A stretch of DNA of 8,233 nucleotides from Lentisphaerota bacterium (lineage in GTDB: Bacteria > Verrucomicrobiota > Kiritimatiellia > RFP12 > UBA1067): NCBI GenBank assembly GCA_015061765.1, contig SUVZ01000152.1:1-8233 (forward strand). Reading direction: 5' to 3'. A model generated the notes under the pieces. It made no database searches and was not told the DNA's origin. It was given only the letters and a program-made list of their open reading frames with translations. Positions 6,448 through 8,233 of the stretch are shown one piece after another (position 1 is the stretch's first letter; each line of letters opens with the position of its first letter). The position numbers and the translations under genes are program-made.

Positions 6448-6767
6448 AGCCTAAATGGTCGCCATACGCCAAGGGTCTCCTTGCTGACATCCTCCATACA
6501 ATCACCTACGAACTCTCCGAGGAGGATGCCGCCCGCTGGAATCATCGCATCCAGACTGTCTCCGACCAACTTGCCGACTTCCCCTATCTCGGCACGGAGA
6601 TTCCGCTTGTCTGCTTCCAGACCATACCTGAAAACATAGACCGGCTCCGCCAGACATTTTGCGGGCCTTACCGCATCGTGTACGAACCTGTTGAAGACGA
6701 AATCCACGTCCTCTCCATCCGCCATGCGCGGATGCTGATTGCGGAAGACGACACGGACTGGTCGTGA
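6444..6767 (+). CDS. RelE/ParE-family toxin
   Basis: 107 residues from a GTG start at 6444 that overlaps the antitoxin stop (GTGA). The upstream ribosome site is weak (AAAAGAGA), so translation is probably coupled and lower than that of the antitoxin, as is usual for these pairs. Family features are the N-terminal helix pair (WSPYAKGLLADILHTITYEL, then AARWNHRIQTVSDQLADFP, 30-48) and the C-terminal strand pattern YRIVYEPVEDEIHVLSIRHAR (76-96). The latter matches the RelE/ParE ending in which an Arg-rich last strand sits at the active or target-binding site. RelE members cut mRNA at the ribosome and ParE members poison gyrase. The sequence alone does not settle which; the ending and helices look more ParE-like. 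Confidence 0.9.
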   Translation: MKPKWSPYAKGLLADILHTITYELSEEDAARWNHRIQTVSDQLADFPYLGTEIPLVCFQTIPENIDRLRQTFCGPYRIVYEPVEDEIHVLSIRHARMLIAEDDTDWS

Positions 6768-6833
6768 ACCGCCGTCCCGCCCGCCGCGACTGCGGCTGAA
6801 ACCGCCTGAGACTCCCGCGCCGCGTGGCATCTG

Positions 6834-8233
6834 CTATCGCTCCGCTTCGATCAGATCGGCGATACCGTCGCGCCAGCGGTAAATGACATCGGAATCCGTG
6901 GAGAAGTCCTTTACTGAACGCGCCACTTCGTCCGGCACGGCAAGAGCGGCTTTTGCGGCGTTCGCCCATTTGTCGTTTTTGTTCTTATGGACGGCAAACC
7001 GCCTCTCCAGTTCGCGCACGTACCAAAGATCTTCCAGTCCGTCGCGGAAGTTCTCAAGCCGTATCGTCGCGAGCGGAAGCAAATCCGGACCACCGCAGCA
7101 CGTCCACTGGCCGTCGCCCGTCGCAGGAGTCCACTCCGTGAACGGTCCTTGCGTGATGGGGGACTCGGAGTTCCACTTCATCGTCGCGTAGTAGAGAAAC
7201 CCGTCGGGTTTGAACTTCTGGGTCTGCGCACCCATGAGTGATCGGATTTCCGCCGGAGGTCCTTCAATCATCGTGTTGGCGTACGGGACGGTCGGCACGT
7301 TGCAGAAATACCACCAAACCCTTTTCCCGGCCTTCTGCGCCTCGGCAACCGGGCGGTTCTCCCAGAAGCAGACCGCAGGACAGTGGATGTCGATGTTCTT
7401 CAGGATGGAGTCGCCCGTCCCGAGCAGAACGTCCCTCGCTGTTGTCATCACAGGCACTCCAGGGAACTCCTTGTGCAGAATCTTCGCCGCCGCCTGAATA
7501 TTGGTGAATGTTGGCGGATTGAATTCGTCACACCCGTAGAAGTACGCCTTGTCGAGGATGCCGAGTTCCTTTGCCTTGTCGTAGCGACGCCTCATGACAT
7601 CCATGAAGCGTCCGCGCCAGACCGCCTCTCCATCGGGTTGGTTCGGGAGCGCCCGGAAGTAGAAGAGGCAGAACATGCCCAGTTCGCTGCGCTCCTTCAG
7701 CCGCACGAGATCGTCCCAGAACGGCTCGCCGCTTGGCGCCTCCGTGGCGTACATGGTGGAGCGCGTGATCATATAGTCGGCGAAGAATCCGGTATATTCG
7801 CGTTCGCGCGTCCTGTGGGCATTGTGGTAGCTCTCCGGGTCGTTCCTAAGCCGCTTCACGACATCCTTGCGCCCGCCCATTGCAGCTTCGTTGCATCCGG
7901 GCACATTGCACGAAATGGCGAGCGGAAGAGGCGAGCCGCGTCCGATCTCGAAGTCGTTCACTCTCACCGAGAACGGGATGCGCACCGACGCTTCGCCCTT
8001 CGCCGAAACGACGAGTGCGCCCTTGTATGTGCCTGCCCTCTGACCACGCGGACACATGACGCGCACCCAGAACGACTGCACATCGTCGCCAGAGACGTCG
8101 CACGACTTCTGGAAGTCGAGAATCGGATCCGGCCACCACCCAGGGGTGGGAAACTCAAATCCGTCGCCGGTCCGTACCTTATAGTTCGGCGTATTCGTCG
8201 TCTGCACATAGCCTACGACGGACGCCGTGACAT
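6834..8233 (-). CDS. DUF4091 / GH123-like glycosidase (5' end outside window)
   Basis: The frame is open to the window edge and ends at TAG 6836-6834; 465 codons are visible. A GTG at 8207 is not taken as the start, because the frame continues upstream as TASVVGY and matches the family pattern GYV...FPTPGWWPDPIL. An N-terminal beta-sandwich covers about the first 90 residues (FWVRVMCPRGQRAGTYKG). A (beta/alpha) barrel then carries AYFYGCDEFNP with an Asp-Glu pair at 7529-7524, the usual catalytic pair of GH123, where hydrolysis is assisted by the substrate N-acetyl group. The C-terminal DUF4091 signature follows: DGFLYYATMKWN, then PLATIRLENFRDGLEDLWYV. Characterised GH123 enzymes are beta-N-acetylgalactosaminidases, but most DUF4091 proteins are untested. 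It converges with the toxin gene across a 66-bp gap. Confidence 0.85.
   Translation of the reverse strand, partial: VTASVVGYVQTTNTPNYKVRTGDGFEFPTPGWWPDPILDFQKSCDVSGDDVQSFWVRVMCPRGQRAGTYKGALVVSAKGEASVRIPFSVRVNDFEIGRGSPLPLAISCNVPGCNEAAMGGRKDVVKRLRNDPESYHNAHRTREREYTGFFADYMITRSTMYATEAPSGEPFWDDLVRLKERSELGMFCLFYFRALPNQPDGEAVWRGRFMDVMRRRYDKAKELGILDKAYFYGCDEFNPPTFTNIQAAAKILHKEFPGVPVMTTARDVLLGTGDSILKNIDIHCPAVCFWENRPVAEAQKAGKRVWWYFCNVPTVPYANTMIEGPPAEIRSLMGAQTQKFKPDGFLYYATMKWNSESPITQGPFTEWTPATGDGQWTCCGGPDLLPLATIRLENFRDGLEDLWYVRELERRFAVHKNKNDKWANAAKAALAVPDEVARSVKDFSTDSDVIYRWRDGIADLIEAER

Noticed and set aside
5745..6830. Minus-strand open frame of 361 codons across the toxin-antitoxin region
   Set aside because: It is antisense to the Phd/YefM and RelE/ParE genes and out of frame with the LamG fragment; the translation has no recognisable domain.
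6768..6833. Terminator between the convergent toxin and GH123-like genes
   Set aside because: Only a weak 4-bp GCGG/CCGC hairpin and no T-run on either strand.
8205..8207. GTG at 8207 as start of the GH123-like protein
   Set aside because: The frame remains open to the window edge and the upstream residues fit the family pattern, so the gene is 5'-truncated by the window.
1..8233. tRNA, rRNA, CRISPR array, IS ends or integration sites
   Set aside because: No cloverleaf, repeat-spacer pattern or paired inverted repeats next to a transposase were seen on reading both strands.

Overview
The window is about 8.2 kb of GC-rich bacterial DNA, almost all coding and mostly on the minus strand. Gene content points to an uncultured member of the Kiritimatiellota/Lentisphaerota/Verrucomicrobiota group, probably a glycan degrader from gut or sediment. 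That content is secreted glycosidases of the GH31 and GH123/DUF4091 types, a SUMF1-fold surface protein, a LamG-type fragment, a Tat-exported phosphoesterase and clear Shine-Dalgarno sites. The taxonomic guess is inference from gene content only.

Layout, right to left along the minus strand. (i) 8233-6834: 3' part of a DUF4091/GH123-like glycosidase gene whose start lies outside the window. (ii) 6115-6767, plus strand: a Phd/YefM antitoxin and RelE/ParE toxin operon, genes overlapping by 4 bp, with a perfect 14-bp palindrome over its -10 region. (iii) 5986 to about 5647: the 5' end of a secreted LamG-type gene, broken after about 89 codons. (iv) 5650-5625: a promoter with consensus hexamers but a 14-nt spacer containing nine A residues. 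It leads into (v) a four-gene unit: SUMF1-like protein (5589-4246), small secreted protein of unknown function (4234-3557), GH31 glycosidase (3504-925) and metallophosphoesterase (928 to beyond position 1). Spacings are 11 bp, 52 bp and a 4-bp ATGA overlap, so co-transcription is likely.

The most striking element is at 5562-5476. It has the sequence and fold of the 3' end of a group II intron: domain V, then domain VI with a bulged A seven bases from a CTCTAC 3' end. No reverse transcriptase and no 5' intron half are present. The fragment is translatable and sits in phase 0 inside the start of the SUMF1-like gene. The reading frame runs from an ATG with its own Shine-Dalgarno through domains V and VI, and the intron/exon boundary falls exactly between codons Y38 and K39. 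The downstream sequence resumes as KKLAMMIGAAAV, a signal peptide lacking only its initiator Met. This could be a relic, a mobile miniature element, or the 3' half of a split trans-splicing intron acting as a leader. The sequence alone cannot choose between these.

Together the glycosidases and surface proteins suggest a locus for complex-carbohydrate use at the cell envelope. The toxin-antitoxin pair and the broken LamG gene mark a rearranged spot between two glycosidase blocks.
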